Assembly (NCBI GenBank): GCA_947564305.1
Contig: CANOBT010000010.1
Span: 1 to 64,000 of the forward strand
Length of the DNA: 64,000 nucleotides
From: an uncultured Lachnospiraceae bacterium
Lineage (GTDB): Bacteria; Bacillota_A; Clostridia; Lachnospirales; Lachnospiraceae
Direction: 5' to 3'
Made by a program: the position numbers and the translations under genes. The first letter of the stretch is position 1; each line of letters begins with the position of its first letter. Below the pieces are notes generated by a model. That model worked only from the letters and a program-made list of their open reading frames with translations, was not told the origin of the DNA and made no database searches. Shown here piece after piece: positions 35,532-43,457 of this stretch.

Positions 35532-36020
35532 ATGCAGTACCATAACATTACGACAGACGATATGCTCAATGGCGAAGGCCTCAGGGTGGTATTGTGGGTG
35601 GCGGGCTGTTCTCATGCCTGTCCGGGCTGTCATAATCCGGTCACATGGGACCCGAATGGTGGTTTGGACTTTGATGAGGCTGCAAAGGAAGAGATTTTTG
35701 CACAGTTGGATCACAGCTATATTCATGGGATTACCTATAGCGGCGGTGACCCGCTGTATATGGGGAACCGGGAGGCAATTGCGGCTCTGGCGCGAGAAAT
35801 CCGTGAAAAGTATCCCAAGAAGACGCAGTGGCTTTATACCGGCTATCTGTGGGAGGAAATCAAAGGAGAGGAAGTCGTTCCGCTTTTGGATGTTATCGTG
35901 GATGGAAGATATATAGAAGCAGAGAAGGATGCGCTCCTTTCCTGGCGTGGAAGCAGAAACCAACGAGTGATCAATGTACACAAGAGCCTGGAGGCGGGAG
36001 AGACAATATGCAGAGAATAG
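35532..36020 (+). CDS. nrdG: anaerobic ribonucleotide reductase activating protein NrdG
   Basis: 162 aa radical SAM enzyme that installs the glycyl radical on NrdD using SAM and flavodoxin/ferredoxin electrons. Cluster motif CSHACPGC, Cys26, 30 and 33. It has GITYSGGDPLYMGNR, typical of the small activases. The dut start lies inside its last codons, so translation is coupled. Confidence 0.95.
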   Translation: MQYHNITTDDMLNGEGLRVVLWVAGCSHACPGCHNPVTWDPNGGLDFDEAAKEEIFAQLDHSYIHGITYSGGDPLYMGNREAIAALAREIREKYPKKTQWLYTGYLWEEIKGEEVVPLLDVIVDGRYIEAEKDALLSWRGSRNQRVINVHKSLEAGETICRE

Positions 36021-36520
36021 CAAAATTCCATAAAGTTAGTGAGACTCAGTTTGTCAAGGACTGGAAGGATACCTTTCCGGAATATGAAAACGAGGATATC
36101 TTCAAGATTTATCAGGAAATCCGGCTTCCGAAACGGGCTACTGCAGGGTCGGCCGGATATGATTTCTATGCTCCGATGAAGATAATACTAAAGCCAGGAG
36201 AGACGGTAAAGATTCCCACCGGAATCCGGGTGGAGATGGAAAAAAACTGGGTGCTTCAGTGCTATCCCAGAAGCGGATTAGGATTTAAGTACCGACTGCA
36301 GATGAACAATACGGTTGGGATTATCGACAGTGATTATTTTTTTTCAGACAATGAAGGACATATTTTTGCAAAAATAACCAATGATACAAATGAAGGCAAG
36401 ACGCTGGAGGTTTCTCAAGGGGAAGGTTTCATGCAGGGGATTTTTACAGAGTATGGTATTACTGTAGATGATGACGTGACAGAAGTGCGCAACGGAGGAT
36501 TTGGGAGTACGACAAAATAA
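36008..36520 (+). CDS. dut: dUTP diphosphatase
   Basis: 170 aa. It hydrolyses dUTP to dUMP, keeping uracil out of DNA and supplying thymidylate precursor. Motifs: 1 ATAGSAGYDFYA, 2 PRSGLGFK, 3 NTVGIIDSDY, 4 GEGFMQGIF, 5 RNGGFGSTTK. Two features are unlike Bacillus dUTPase: an N-terminal extension of about 35 residues (KFHKVSETQFVKDW), and after motif 3 a short insertion (FFSDNEGH) where YRGE is usual. I use ATG 36008, after GGGAG; a longer frame beginning at 35828 is an overlap with nrdG in another frame. It overlaps nrdG by 13 bp. Confidence 0.93.
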   Translation: MQRIAKFHKVSETQFVKDWKDTFPEYENEDIFKIYQEIRLPKRATAGSAGYDFYAPMKIILKPGETVKIPTGIRVEMEKNWVLQCYPRSGLGFKYRLQMNNTVGIIDSDYFFSDNEGHIFAKITNDTNEGKTLEVSQGEGFMQGIFTEYGITVDDDVTEVRNGGFGSTTK

Positions 36521-36527
36521 GGAACTA

Positions 36528-36584
36528 TGAGAGGGCAAGCAGGCAGTCAATCAGCATATCAGATTGATTAAAATGGCAGGAGGG
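36528..36584 (+). promoter_or_regulatory. conserved purine/deoxynucleotide leader element, copy 3 (purA)
   Basis: Box GGCAAGCAGGCA starts at 36534. Stem AGTCAAT (36545-36551) pairs with ATTGATT (36563-36569), one wobble, 11-nt loop CAGCATATCAG. AAAATGGC leads into AGGAGG (36578-36583), and ATG of purA is at 36592. It sits only 8 bp after dut, so it is internal to the probable nrdD-nrdG-dut-purA transcript. Confidence 0.65.
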
Positions 36585-36591
36585 TTTGAAA

Positions 36592-37884
36592 ATGGTAAAA
36601 GCAGTTGTTGGAGCAAACTGGGGTGATGAAGGTAAGGGAAAGATTACCGATATGCTTGGAAAGGAAGCGGATATTATCGTCCGGTTTCAGGGAGGAGCTA
36701 ATGCAGGGCACACAATCGTAAATGATTATGGAAAGTTTGCATTGCATACTTTGCCGTCGGGTGTATTTTACAGCCATACCATAAGTGTGATTGGAAATGG
36801 AGTCGCACTGGATGTTCCAAGGCTGTTTGAAGAGATTCAATCCATTGTGGATCGCGGAGTCCCGGCGCCAAAGATATTGGTGTCTAACCGTGCACAGATG
36901 GTCATGTCTTATCATAAGCTGTTAGATGCGTATGAGGAGGAACGTCTTGGAGGGAAGTCCTTTGGCTCAACCAAGTCGGGAATCGCGCCATTTTACTCAG
37001 ATAAGTATGCAAAGACAGGGTTCCAGGTCAGTGAGCTTTTTGATGAAGAACTGCTGAGGGAAAAGGCAGCGCGTGTGGCAGAGCAGAAAAATGTCCTTTT
37101 GGAGCATTTATATCATAAGCCATTGATTGACCCTGACAAACTCTATCAAGAGCTGTTGGAATATAAGAGGATGATTGAACCTTATGTATGTGATGTGTCT
37201 TTGTTTTTACACAAGGCATTGAAGGCGGGGAAGGAAATCCTGTTGGAGGGACAGCTTGGTTCCTTAAAAGACCCAGATCATGGGATTTATCCGATGGTGA
37301 CCTCATCCTCTACATTGGCTGCATATGGGGCTATCGGTGCAGGAATTCCGCCATATGAGATTAAGAAGATTATTACAGTCAGCAAGGCTTATTCCAGTGC
37401 GGTTGGGGCAGGAGCTTTTGTAAGCGAGCTTTTTGGAGAAGAAGCGGAGGAACTGAGACGTCGCGGTGGAGACGGTGGTGAATATGGCGCAACGACCGGT
37501 CGGCCGAGACGAGTAGGATGGTTTGACTGTGTGGCCTCCAAATATGGATGTAGGATGCAAGGAACCACAGATGTTGCATTTACCGTATTGGATGTGCTTG
37601 GATATCTGGATGAGATTCCAGTCTGTGTGGGCTACGAGATTGACGGAGAGGTGACAACAGAATTTCCGGTTACTCATTTATTGGACAAGGCAAAACCGGT
37701 TTTGGAGACACTGCCTGGATGGAAATGTGATATCCGTGGAATAAGGAAATATGAAGAGCTGCCGGAAAATTGCAGGAAGTATATCGAGTTTGTAGAGAAA
37801 CAGATTGAATATCCGATTACCATGATCAGTAATGGACCAGGAAGAGAGGACATTATTTATAGAGAATCTCCATATAAAAAATAA
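36592..37884 (+). CDS. purA: adenylosuccinate synthetase
   Basis: 430 aa. It condenses IMP and aspartate with GTP to adenylosuccinate, the committed step to AMP; PurB then finishes. N-terminal P-loop-like motif GANWGDEGKGK (about 7-17), then FQGGANAGHTIVNDYGKFALH. The IMP- and GTP-binding segments GSTKSGIAPFYSDKYAK, TTGRPRRVGWFD and TMISNGPGREDI are present. ATG 36592 lies 8 nt after AGGAGG and right behind the leader element. A strong terminator follows. Confidence 0.95.
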   Translation: MVKAVVGANWGDEGKGKITDMLGKEADIIVRFQGGANAGHTIVNDYGKFALHTLPSGVFYSHTISVIGNGVALDVPRLFEEIQSIVDRGVPAPKILVSNRAQMVMSYHKLLDAYEEERLGGKSFGSTKSGIAPFYSDKYAKTGFQVSELFDEELLREKAARVAEQKNVLLEHLYHKPLIDPDKLYQELLEYKRMIEPYVCDVSLFLHKALKAGKEILLEGQLGSLKDPDHGIYPMVTSSSTLAAYGAIGAGIPPYEIKKIITVSKAYSSAVGAGAFVSELFGEEAEELRRRGGDGGEYGATTGRPRRVGWFDCVASKYGCRMQGTTDVAFTVLDVLGYLDEIPVCVGYEIDGEVTTEFPVTHLLDKAKPVLETLPGWKCDIRGIRKYEELPENCRKYIEFVEKQIEYPITMISNGPGREDIIYRESPYKK

Positions 37885-37929
37885 GAAGTTTCGTTGAAGA
37901 TATCTTGAATGATATTAGCTGAAAAGAGA

Positions 37930-37986
37930 GTGTGTAAGATAATCTGTATGATAAGCACAGATTATTTTACGCACTTTTTGTTTTAT
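37930..37986 (+). terminator. strong intrinsic terminator of purA
   Basis: Stem GTAAGATAATCTGT (37934-37947) with ACAGATTATTTTAC (37957-37970), extended outward by GTG/CAC, followed by TTTTTGTTTT. The remaining 180 bp up to 38165 hold only a possible promoter (TATAAT at 38123). Confidence 0.88.
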
Positions 37987-38164
37987 CATAATCTTTTTTT
38001 AAGAAATGAGTCACGGGATTGTCACATTTGGCTGATAAAGTAAAGAACAAGGTATTACAGTTCACTGTCAGTTAGATTATGAATCGTAATAATAAGATTG
38101 GAATATTTGGGGGATAAAAGCATATAATAGTAAAGCTGGGGTTTATGCGGACAGGAGGTAACTT

Positions 38165-38386
38165 ATGCAGCAGATAATAGACAGAAAAGGGGAGGAATCC
38201 ATGATTTCAATGGAAGAATATTTGAGACGAAGGAACGTGATAAGAGGAAAAGAATTTGAGGAGACAGACAGCACAAGGGATATACATAGCAGAGATAAGA
38301 ACGAGAAGAAGGCAGAAGATACAAAAAAAGTGAACAATTTAAAGTGGGGGGCAATGATGGAACTGGCTACTTTACTGTGCGTATAA
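38165..38386 (+). CDS. small hydrophilic hypothetical protein
   Basis: 73 aa. Not recognised. The N-terminal part (SMEEYLRRRNVIRGKEFEET) is charged and helical, and the middle is Lys/Glu/Asp-rich; the last 12 residues are hydrophobic. A real gene is suggested by the excellent AGGAGG 7 nt upstream of ATG 38165 and a TATAAT at 38123-38128. It converges with the next gene, leaving 4 bp between the stops. Confidence 0.6.
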   Translation: MQQIIDRKGEESMISMEEYLRRRNVIRGKEFEETDSTRDIHSRDKNEKKAEDTKKVNNLKWGAMMELATLLCV

Positions 38387-38390
38387 TGTA

Positions 38391-38600
38391 TTATTCGTCG
38401 TCGTCCCGTCGGTTCATGAGGCGGGAAAAAAGTATACAAGCATACAGAATAACTGGTAGAAGAATGGTAGCCGCTATAGACATTTTCAGCAGGTCAGAGG
38501 ACATAGGACTGTCAATCAACGCAAAAATCAAAGTGCTGACATAAAGACTGATTAATACGATGGCACCAAGCAGTGCAGAGATTCGTTTCCATGTTTTCAT
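38391..38600 (-). CDS. small two-helix membrane protein
   Basis: 69 aa. Two hydrophobic helices (about 7-28 and 40-60) separated by a short polar turn (IDSPMSSDLLK), and an acidic tail (MNRRDDDE). Family not recognised. It has AAGGAG 10 nt before the start and its own TTGCAG/TATAAT promoter. It is divergent from the SEC-C gene. Confidence 0.65.
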   Translation of the reverse strand: MKTWKRISALLGAIVLISLYVSTLIFALIDSPMSSDLLKMSIAATILLPVILYACILFSRLMNRRDDDE

Positions 38601-38644
38601 AAAACAACGGCTCCTTTTTCAAATGATGGGAATACTTGTTGAAT

Positions 38645-38673
38645 ATTATATATAAATTTGTGCGAAACTGCAA
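38645..38673 (-). promoter_or_regulatory. promoter of the small membrane protein gene
   Basis: On the minus strand TTGCAG (38668-38673), 17-bp spacer, TATAAT (38645-38650). Confidence 0.7.
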
Positions 38674-38706
38674 CCAGAAAAAAAGAACAGTATTGAAAAA
38701 TAGGAG

Positions 38707-38735
38707 TTTACGAGACAAAAAATATAGTATATAAT
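38707..38735 (+). promoter_or_regulatory. probable promoter of the SEC-C protein gene
   Basis: TTTACG (38707-38712), 17-bp spacer, TATAAT (38730-38735), about 40 bp before the start. Confidence 0.55.
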
Positions 38736-38774
38736 GGATAAGCGATTTATAAAAGGTGAAGGAGCTAAATTACG

Positions 38775-39290
38775 ATGAGTGATAAGACTTTATTGGAACA
38801 ATGGCGGGCAATGGCATATGACCAGAAAAAGACAAGAGAACAGTTAAAGAGTTTGTGGGATGCGTATTTTGAGGTTGAAAAGGGTGTCTATGAACAACTT
38901 TTAGCCGAGCCGGATACAGAGGTAAAAGGCACTGTAAAAGAACTGGCGGAAAAGTATGACATGGATGTTATGACGATGGTTGGATTCCTGGATGGAATTA
39001 ATGAAAGCCTGAAGGAAGCAAACCCCATTGAGACGATGGACGAAGACACTGAGGTCAGTTTGGCATTTGACAAAGAAAAGTTGTATAAAAACATGGTTGA
39101 TGCAAGGGCTGACTGGCTGTATGAGCTGCCGCAGTGGAATGAAATTTATGATGAAGAGACGAGAAAACGTCTGTTTTTAGAGCAGAGAAAGTCTGGCACT
39201 ATCCGTAAGGAGAAGAAAATTGGGCGCAATGACCCATGTCCATGCGGAAGTGGTAAAAAATATAAGAAGTGCTGCGGAAGGAATGCATAG
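38775..39290 (+). CDS. SEC-C zinc-motif protein
   Basis: 171 aa. The C-terminal 22 residues form a SEC-C motif ([20 protein letters not shown]), the zinc-binding module also found at the end of SecA. The upstream part is helical and acidic ([34 protein letters not shown]) and carries no catalytic motif I can name. Such proteins are common in Clostridia; a chaperone-like or ribosome-associated role is only speculation. The next gene starts inside its last codons. Confidence 0.85.
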   Translation: MSDKTLLEQWRAMAYDQKKTREQLKSLWDAYFEVEKGVYEQLLAEPDTEVKGTVKELAEKYDMDVMTMVGFLDGINESLKEANPIETMDEDTEVSLAFDKEKLYKNMVDARADWLYELPQWNEIYDEETRKRLFLEQRKSGTIRKEKKIGRNDPCPCGSGKKYKKCCGRNA

Positions 39291-40056
39291 ATTTCCGGAC
39301 ATGCTCTTTACGCTTAGCCGGATTTATTTTATTCTTATGGGAATAGGCGGTATTATGTATTACTGCCTGATTTCCGCCTATACAAGAAAATGGAATTCTA
39401 CGTTTTCCTGGTTTTGGGCGCTCTATGGCGGTGCGCATTTGGCGGGATGGATTTTGTATCCCTATTTATGTGTGCAGATGCATTTCTTGATGGGAACTGT
39501 TCTGGCAATTTGTTGGATAACTGCTTTCATTATGGGGAAGAACATTATGCGTGCAATGCACGGAAAAGACACTGGAGAAGTAGAATATCTGATTGTTCTC
39601 GGTGCCCAGGTGCGGGGGACGCGGATTACGAATTCTCTTATGCGCCGTCTAGACTCCGCTTATTCCTATCTTGCAAAGTATCCGGATACAAGGGTGATTG
39701 TTTCCGGCGGACAAGGGAAGGGGGAGTCGGTTGCTGAGGCAAAAGCTATGGCAGAGAATTTGATGCAGCGGGGAATCCATGCATCCTGCATTTTTCAGGA
39801 GGATCAGTCTACTTCCACATTGGAGAATCTCCGCTATAGTATGAAATATATCGGGAATTGGGATGCTGATGTGGCGATAGTGACCAATGATTTTCATCTG
39901 TACCGTGCCCTGCTTTTGGGAAGATATGTTGGATACCGTAATCTGACAGGAATTGCAGCAACATCGAATCCGGTTTTGTTTTTGAATTATCTGGTCAGGG
40001 AAATCATAGCAGTTGCGGTGACACAGGTCAGATTTATGCTGCAAGGCGGCGTATGA
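39283..40056 (+). CDS. YdcF family (DUF218) membrane protein
   Basis: 257 aa. Three or four hydrophobic helices come first (about 7-28, 38-58, 62-80), then a cytoplasmic or extracellular DUF218 domain: [59 protein letters not shown]. These are the SAM/nucleotide-like fold motifs of YdcF/SanA proteins, linked to cell-envelope work in other bacteria. ATG 39283 overlaps the SEC-C gene by 8 bp and has GGAAGG just before it; ATG 39301 is an alternative. Confidence 0.85.
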   Translation: MHRFPDMLFTLSRIYFILMGIGGIMYYCLISAYTRKWNSTFSWFWALYGGAHLAGWILYPYLCVQMHFLMGTVLAICWITAFIMGKNIMRAMHGKDTGEVEYLIVLGAQVRGTRITNSLMRRLDSAYSYLAKYPDTRVIVSGGQGKGESVAEAKAMAENLMQRGIHASCIFQEDQSTSTLENLRYSMKYIGNWDADVAIVTNDFHLYRALLLGRYVGYRNLTGIAATSNPVLFLNYLVREIIAVAVTQVRFMLQGGV

Positions 40057-40193
40057 AAATATTCTGCTTTTTTATAAGCAGAAGTTTTTTATCTATGCTC
40101 AATCATGTATAATGAGCAGGAAAAAGGGGATAATGGTAATGATTCACAACTGCTTTTTATAGCAGTAATGATTGAATGATAGGAGGAACCATT

Positions 40194-40511
40194 ATGCCGG
40201 AATTAAAATGCACAGTCCAGACATGTACGCACAACAAAAATTTTCTTTGTGATTTGGATAAGATTCAGGTTGGCGGAAGTCAGGCGAAAAAGGCTGTAGA
40301 AACCTGTTGTGACAGCTTTCAGGAGAGAAAGGGAGATACGTATTCTAATGTGACAGGAGACGCTTCCCCTACTACAAATATCCACTGTGAGGCACAGGAG
40401 TGTATGTACAATGACGAGTGCAAATGCCATGCAGGAAAAATCAGTGTGGAAGGAAGTAATGCTTGTCATTGCGAGGCGACAGAGTGTGCAACATTTGAGT
40501 GCGGATGTTGA
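40194..40511 (+). CDS. DUF1540 domain protein, two cysteine-rich repeats
   Basis: 105 aa. Two DUF1540-like units: residues about 4-43 (ELKCTVQTCTHNKNFLCD, KIQVGG) and about 64-104 (IHCEAQECMYNDECKCHAGK, ISVEGS). Each has four conserved cysteines suited to metal binding; this protein has 14 cysteines in total. DUF1540 proteins are small, clostridial and often sporulation-associated, but function is unknown. Start ATG 40194 has AGGAGG 6-7 nt upstream. A terminator follows. Confidence 0.85.
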   Translation: MPELKCTVQTCTHNKNFLCDLDKIQVGGSQAKKAVETCCDSFQERKGDTYSNVTGDASPTTNIHCEAQECMYNDECKCHAGKISVEGSNACHCEATECATFECGC

Positions 40512-40567
40512 CGAAGCACCAGACAATGTTTTATCTGGATATCCTTTAAAAGAAGAGACAGAAAGCA

Positions 40568-40602
40568 GAAAAATCCGGAAAGATTCCGGATTTTTCTATT
40601 TT
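40568..40602 (+). terminator. intrinsic terminator of the DUF1540 gene
   Basis: Stem AAAAATCCGG (40569-40578) with CCGGATTTTT (40586-40595), 7-nt loop, T-rich tail. Confidence 0.85.
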
Positions 40603-40614
40603 CGACTTTTGCGG

Positions 40615-40644
40615 TTGACTCAGACGGTAATACCGCGTTATAAT
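40615..40644 (+). promoter_or_regulatory. promoter with palindrome in the spacer, before the AI-2E transporter gene
   Basis: TTGACT (40615-40620), 18-bp spacer, TATAAT (40639-40644). An 11-bp palindrome CGGTAATACCG (40625-40635) fills the spacer, a usual place for a repressor operator. Confidence 0.7.
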
Positions 40645-40712
40645 TTATAGCAAATGACAAAATTTTTGTTGTTTACTATATAGATGTTGTAAAAAGGGCG
40701 TTAGTAAAAGAA

Positions 40713-42113
40713 ATGAATCAGGATATGGAACAAAAAAAGAATGATATGGAATCGCAGGTGGAAACCGCCAGTATACCGGAGCAAAAAAGCGGATATTACA
40801 TAAACCGCCCTGTTTTCGGAAAAGGAGAGCCCTCGAAGCTGCGGCAGCAGTTAGGCAGGGAAAAATCCCTGTTTATTGTCATTGTCATAGGGATTGGATT
40901 TTATTTTGCTATGCTTCGAATGGACTCGATTTCAAAGGTTATATGGATGATCGTCCATATATTGAAACCGATTATTTACGGTTTGGCAATCGCATACCTG
41001 CTCAATCCGATTATGAAATTTGTAGAGCGCCATGTAGCTGCGGCTCTTAGAAAAACGTTCCCCAGTTTAAAGAAAACAGAGGTGTTGAGCAGGGGAGTTG
41101 GGATTTTTTCTGCGATTATTGTGCTGTTAGCAGTGATCGTGGCGTTGTGCAATATGATGATACCGGAATTGTACCGCAGCATTCGGAATATGGTTCTCAC
41201 TGTGCCGGGACAGTTGAATGATGCATTGGATTATATTACAGAAATGATGGCCGGGGATTCTACACTGGAACAGATATTTACCCAGATTTTAAGGGAAGCG
41301 ACGGACTTTCTGCAGAATTGGATGCGGACAGATCTACTGTCTCAGGCCAATGTACTGATGTCGAGTCTGACAGAAGGTGTGATTAATGTTGTAAGTGAGC
41401 TTTTGAATGCGGTTATAGGAATTATTGTTTCTATCTACGTATTGTATAGTAAAGAGACATTTTCTATGCAGACAAAAAAGATTATATATGCTCTTTTTAA
41501 ACCGTCTCATGCAAATATGATTCTGCATCTGACTACAAAGAGCAATGAGATGTTTGGTGGATTTATTATTGGAAAGATTATCGATTCGGCTATTATAGGA
41601 GTTTTATGCTTTATTGTGCTAAGCATATTGAATATGCCGTACACGTTTCTTGTCAGTGTAATCGTGGGAGTTACGAATGTAATCCCATTTTTTGGGCCTT
41701 ATATCGGAGCAATACCAAGTACGATACTGATTATGCTTTCAGATCCTAAGATGGGCGTATATTTTGTGATTTTTATCTTGATTCTGCAACAGATAGATGG
41801 GAACATTATTGGACCCAGGATTTTGGGAAGTTCCACCGGGCTATCTGCATTTTGGGTGGTATTTGCCATTCTATTGGGTGGCGGTCTGTTTGGGGTCGTA
41901 GGTATGATACTCGGAGTGCCTACATTTGCCGTGATTTATTATATTGTGAACATGCTGATCAACCATAAGCTGGAAGAGAAGCTTTTGCCTACGGATACGG
42001 CCTCTTACGATGAATTGAGTTACGTGGATTCGGATGGAACCTACGTGCATTCTGAGCAAAATGAATTTATGAAAGACGAGGAAAATAATTATGCCAATAA
42101 GAGTTCAAAATGA
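40713..42113 (+). CDS. AI-2E family transporter (UPF0118)
   Basis: 466 aa. About eight hydrophobic helices, with family blocks KPIIYGLAIAYLLNPI, GGFIIGKIIDSAIIGVLCF, YTFLVSVIVGVTNVIPFFGP and LQQIDGNIIGPRILGSSTGL. The family contains the E. coli TqsA autoinducer-2 exporter and sodium/proton antiporters; substrate unknown here. The N-terminal 45 residues and C-terminal 45 residues (Asp/Glu-rich) are cytoplasmic tails. metA starts inside its end (23-bp overlap). Confidence 0.9.
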   Translation: MNQDMEQKKNDMESQVETASIPEQKSGYYINRPVFGKGEPSKLRQQLGREKSLFIVIVIGIGFYFAMLRMDSISKVIWMIVHILKPIIYGLAIAYLLNPIMKFVERHVAAALRKTFPSLKKTEVLSRGVGIFSAIIVLLAVIVALCNMMIPELYRSIRNMVLTVPGQLNDALDYITEMMAGDSTLEQIFTQILREATDFLQNWMRTDLLSQANVLMSSLTEGVINVVSELLNAVIGIIVSIYVLYSKETFSMQTKKIIYALFKPSHANMILHLTTKSNEMFGGFIIGKIIDSAIIGVLCFIVLSILNMPYTFLVSVIVGVTNVIPFFGPYIGAIPSTILIMLSDPKMGVYFVIFILILQQIDGNIIGPRILGSSTGLSAFWVVFAILLGGGLFGVVGMILGVPTFAVIYYIVNMLINHKLEEKLLPTDTASYDELSYVDSDGTYVHSEQNEFMKDEENNYANKSSK

Positions 42114-43017
42114 TTTGCCAATCAAAGAAGTACTTGAGCAGGAAAATATATTTGTTATGGATGAATACCGGGCAGCCCACCAGGAGATTCGTCCCATCAA
42201 TATTGGACTTTTAAATCTGATGCCGTTGAAAGAGGACACGGAGCTGCAGATTTTGCGTTCGCTTTCCAATACTCCCCTCCAGACGGACGTGACATTTGTG
42301 CGAGTATCAAACCATGTATCGAAGAATACCTCGACCAGCCATATTTACAAATTTTATGAGCCTTTTGAGGAGATAAAAAAGCAGAAATTTGATGGATTTA
42401 TTATCACTGGGGCGCCAGTGGAACAGATGCCTTTTGAGGAGGTGGACTATTGGGAAGAGTTAAAGGAGATTATGGATTGGACAGTTACAAATGTAACCTC
42501 AACTCTGCACTTATGTTGGGGGGCGCAGGCTGGTCTTTATCATCATTATGGGATTGATAAGGCGCCGCTTCCACAGAAAAAGTTTGGGATTTTCCCGCAC
42601 CATGTGAGGAACCGCAAAATCCCTTTGGTGAGAGGATTTGATGATGTGTTCTATGCGCCTCATTCCAGACATACTGAGATTCCGCAGGAGTTGCTGGAGG
42701 AGGACGAGCGGATTATGATTCTGGCAGATTCTGAAGAGGCAGGTGTATTCCTGTGTATGGCGAAAGAGGGACGGCAGATTTTTGTGATGGGACATCCGGA
42801 ATATGACCGGATGACATTGGACAGTGAGTACAAGAGGGATGTTGGAAAGGGGTTGGATATTCAGATTCCTGTGAATTATTATCCGGGGGATGACTCGGCG
42901 AATAAGCCTCAGTTATTGTGGCGTTCTCATGCCAACAACCTGTATTCTAATTGGCTGAACTACTACGTGTATCAGGCGACTCCGTATGACCTGTATGGGA
43001 CTCCGGATTTTAGTTGA
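42091..43017 (+). CDS. metA: homoserine O-acetyltransferase (MetA family)
   Basis: 308 aa. It activates homoserine for methionine synthesis. The catalytic cysteine is Cys142 in TLHLCWGAQAGLY, and the His235/Glu237 dyad is in MGHPEYDRM. Residue 111 in TGAPVEQMPF is Glu; in studied members Glu111 gives acetyl-CoA preference while Gly111 gives succinyl-CoA, so I expect an O-acetyltransferase despite the MetA (succinyltransferase) family name. No SAM riboswitch is visible; it is read from the promoter of the preceding transporter gene. An intrinsic terminator follows. Confidence 0.93.
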   Translation: MPIRVQNDLPIKEVLEQENIFVMDEYRAAHQEIRPINIGLLNLMPLKEDTELQILRSLSNTPLQTDVTFVRVSNHVSKNTSTSHIYKFYEPFEEIKKQKFDGFIITGAPVEQMPFEEVDYWEELKEIMDWTVTNVTSTLHLCWGAQAGLYHHYGIDKAPLPQKKFGIFPHHVRNRKIPLVRGFDDVFYAPHSRHTEIPQELLEEDERIMILADSEEAGVFLCMAKEGRQIFVMGHPEYDRMTLDSEYKRDVGKGLDIQIPVNYYPGDDSANKPQLLWRSHANNLYSNWLNYYVYQATPYDLYGTPDFS

Positions 43018-43062
43018 ACTTTTTATAAAGAGAGATATTGGTTGGTATAATCTGGCAAGTGA

Positions 43063-43095
43063 AAAAAGGGCGGAAGAGTTACCGCTCTTTTTTTA
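43063..43095 (+). terminator. intrinsic terminator of metA
   Basis: Stem AAAAAGGGCGG (43063-43073) with CCGCTCTTTTT (43082-43092), 8-nt loop, T-run. Confidence 0.8.
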
Positions 43096-43150
43096 TTCGA
43101 TGAATCTGATTTTCTGTATCTTGCCTTGTACTCGAAGAGATTTATATAAA

Positions 43151-43182
43151 AAAACTTCTTGATTTCTCAAGAAGTTTTTTTT
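43151..43182 (-). terminator. terminator of the tRNA-Gly gene, probably bidirectional
   Basis: Stem AACTTCTTGA (43153-43162) with TCAAGAAGTT (43167-43176), 4-nt loop, T-runs on both sides. It ends the tRNA transcript from the minus strand and can also stop readthrough from metA. Confidence 0.85.
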
Positions 43183-43185
43183 ATA

Positions 43186-43258
43186 AGCGACAGACGGGGT
43201 TCGAACCCGCGACCCCGACCTTGGCAAGGTCGTACTCTACCAACTGAGCCACTGTCGC
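43186..43258 (-). tRNA. tRNA-Gly, anticodon GCC
   Basis: 73 nt without encoded CCA. Acceptor GCGACAG pairs with CTGTCGC, then discriminator T. The D-loop has AGTTGGTA, the anticodon arm CGACC-TTGCCAA-GGTCG with anticodon GCC at 43223-43225, and the T arm GCGGG-TTCGAAC-CCCGT. It is a single gene with its own promoter and terminator. Confidence 0.97.
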
Positions 43259-43311
43259 ATCTTTTATTATTGTTCTGCTTCTGTAAGTATTTCCGCCTCA
43301 GAACAATAATG

Positions 43312-43340
43312 AGTATACTATAGGAATATTAAAATGTCAA
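43312..43340 (-). promoter_or_regulatory. promoter of tRNA-Gly
   Basis: On the minus strand TTGACA (43335-43340), 17-bp spacer, TATACT (43312-43317). A 12-bp inverted repeat (43266-43277 with 43299-43310) straddles the expected start point. Confidence 0.82.
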
Positions 43341-43409
43341 CACTTTTTCAAAAAAAATGAGTTAGAATTCTTTTGGATTTTTAGTAAAATATCAGATAAT
43401 TATAAAACG

Positions 43410-43437
43410 GCATATTTTTCCTATACAATCATATATT
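43410..43437 (+). promoter_or_regulatory. sigma-E-like promoter of spoIIIA
   Basis: GCATATT (43410-43416), 13-bp spacer, CATATATT (43430-43437). This resembles the mother-cell sigma-E pattern (-35 ATATT, -10 CATACA-T), expected for this operon; spacing is slightly short. Confidence 0.5.
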
Positions 43438-43457
43438 ATGTTAAAGAGGTGGACAAG

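Noticed and set aside
35828..36520. longer dUTPase frame starting inside nrdG
   Set aside because: The first 60 residues overlap nrdG in another frame; ATG 36008 has the ribosome binding site.
40080..40193. short A/T-rich repeats near TTTTTATAGCAG as a CRISPR remnant
   Set aside because: Only partial, non-spaced similarity; no repeat-spacer pattern anywhere in the window.
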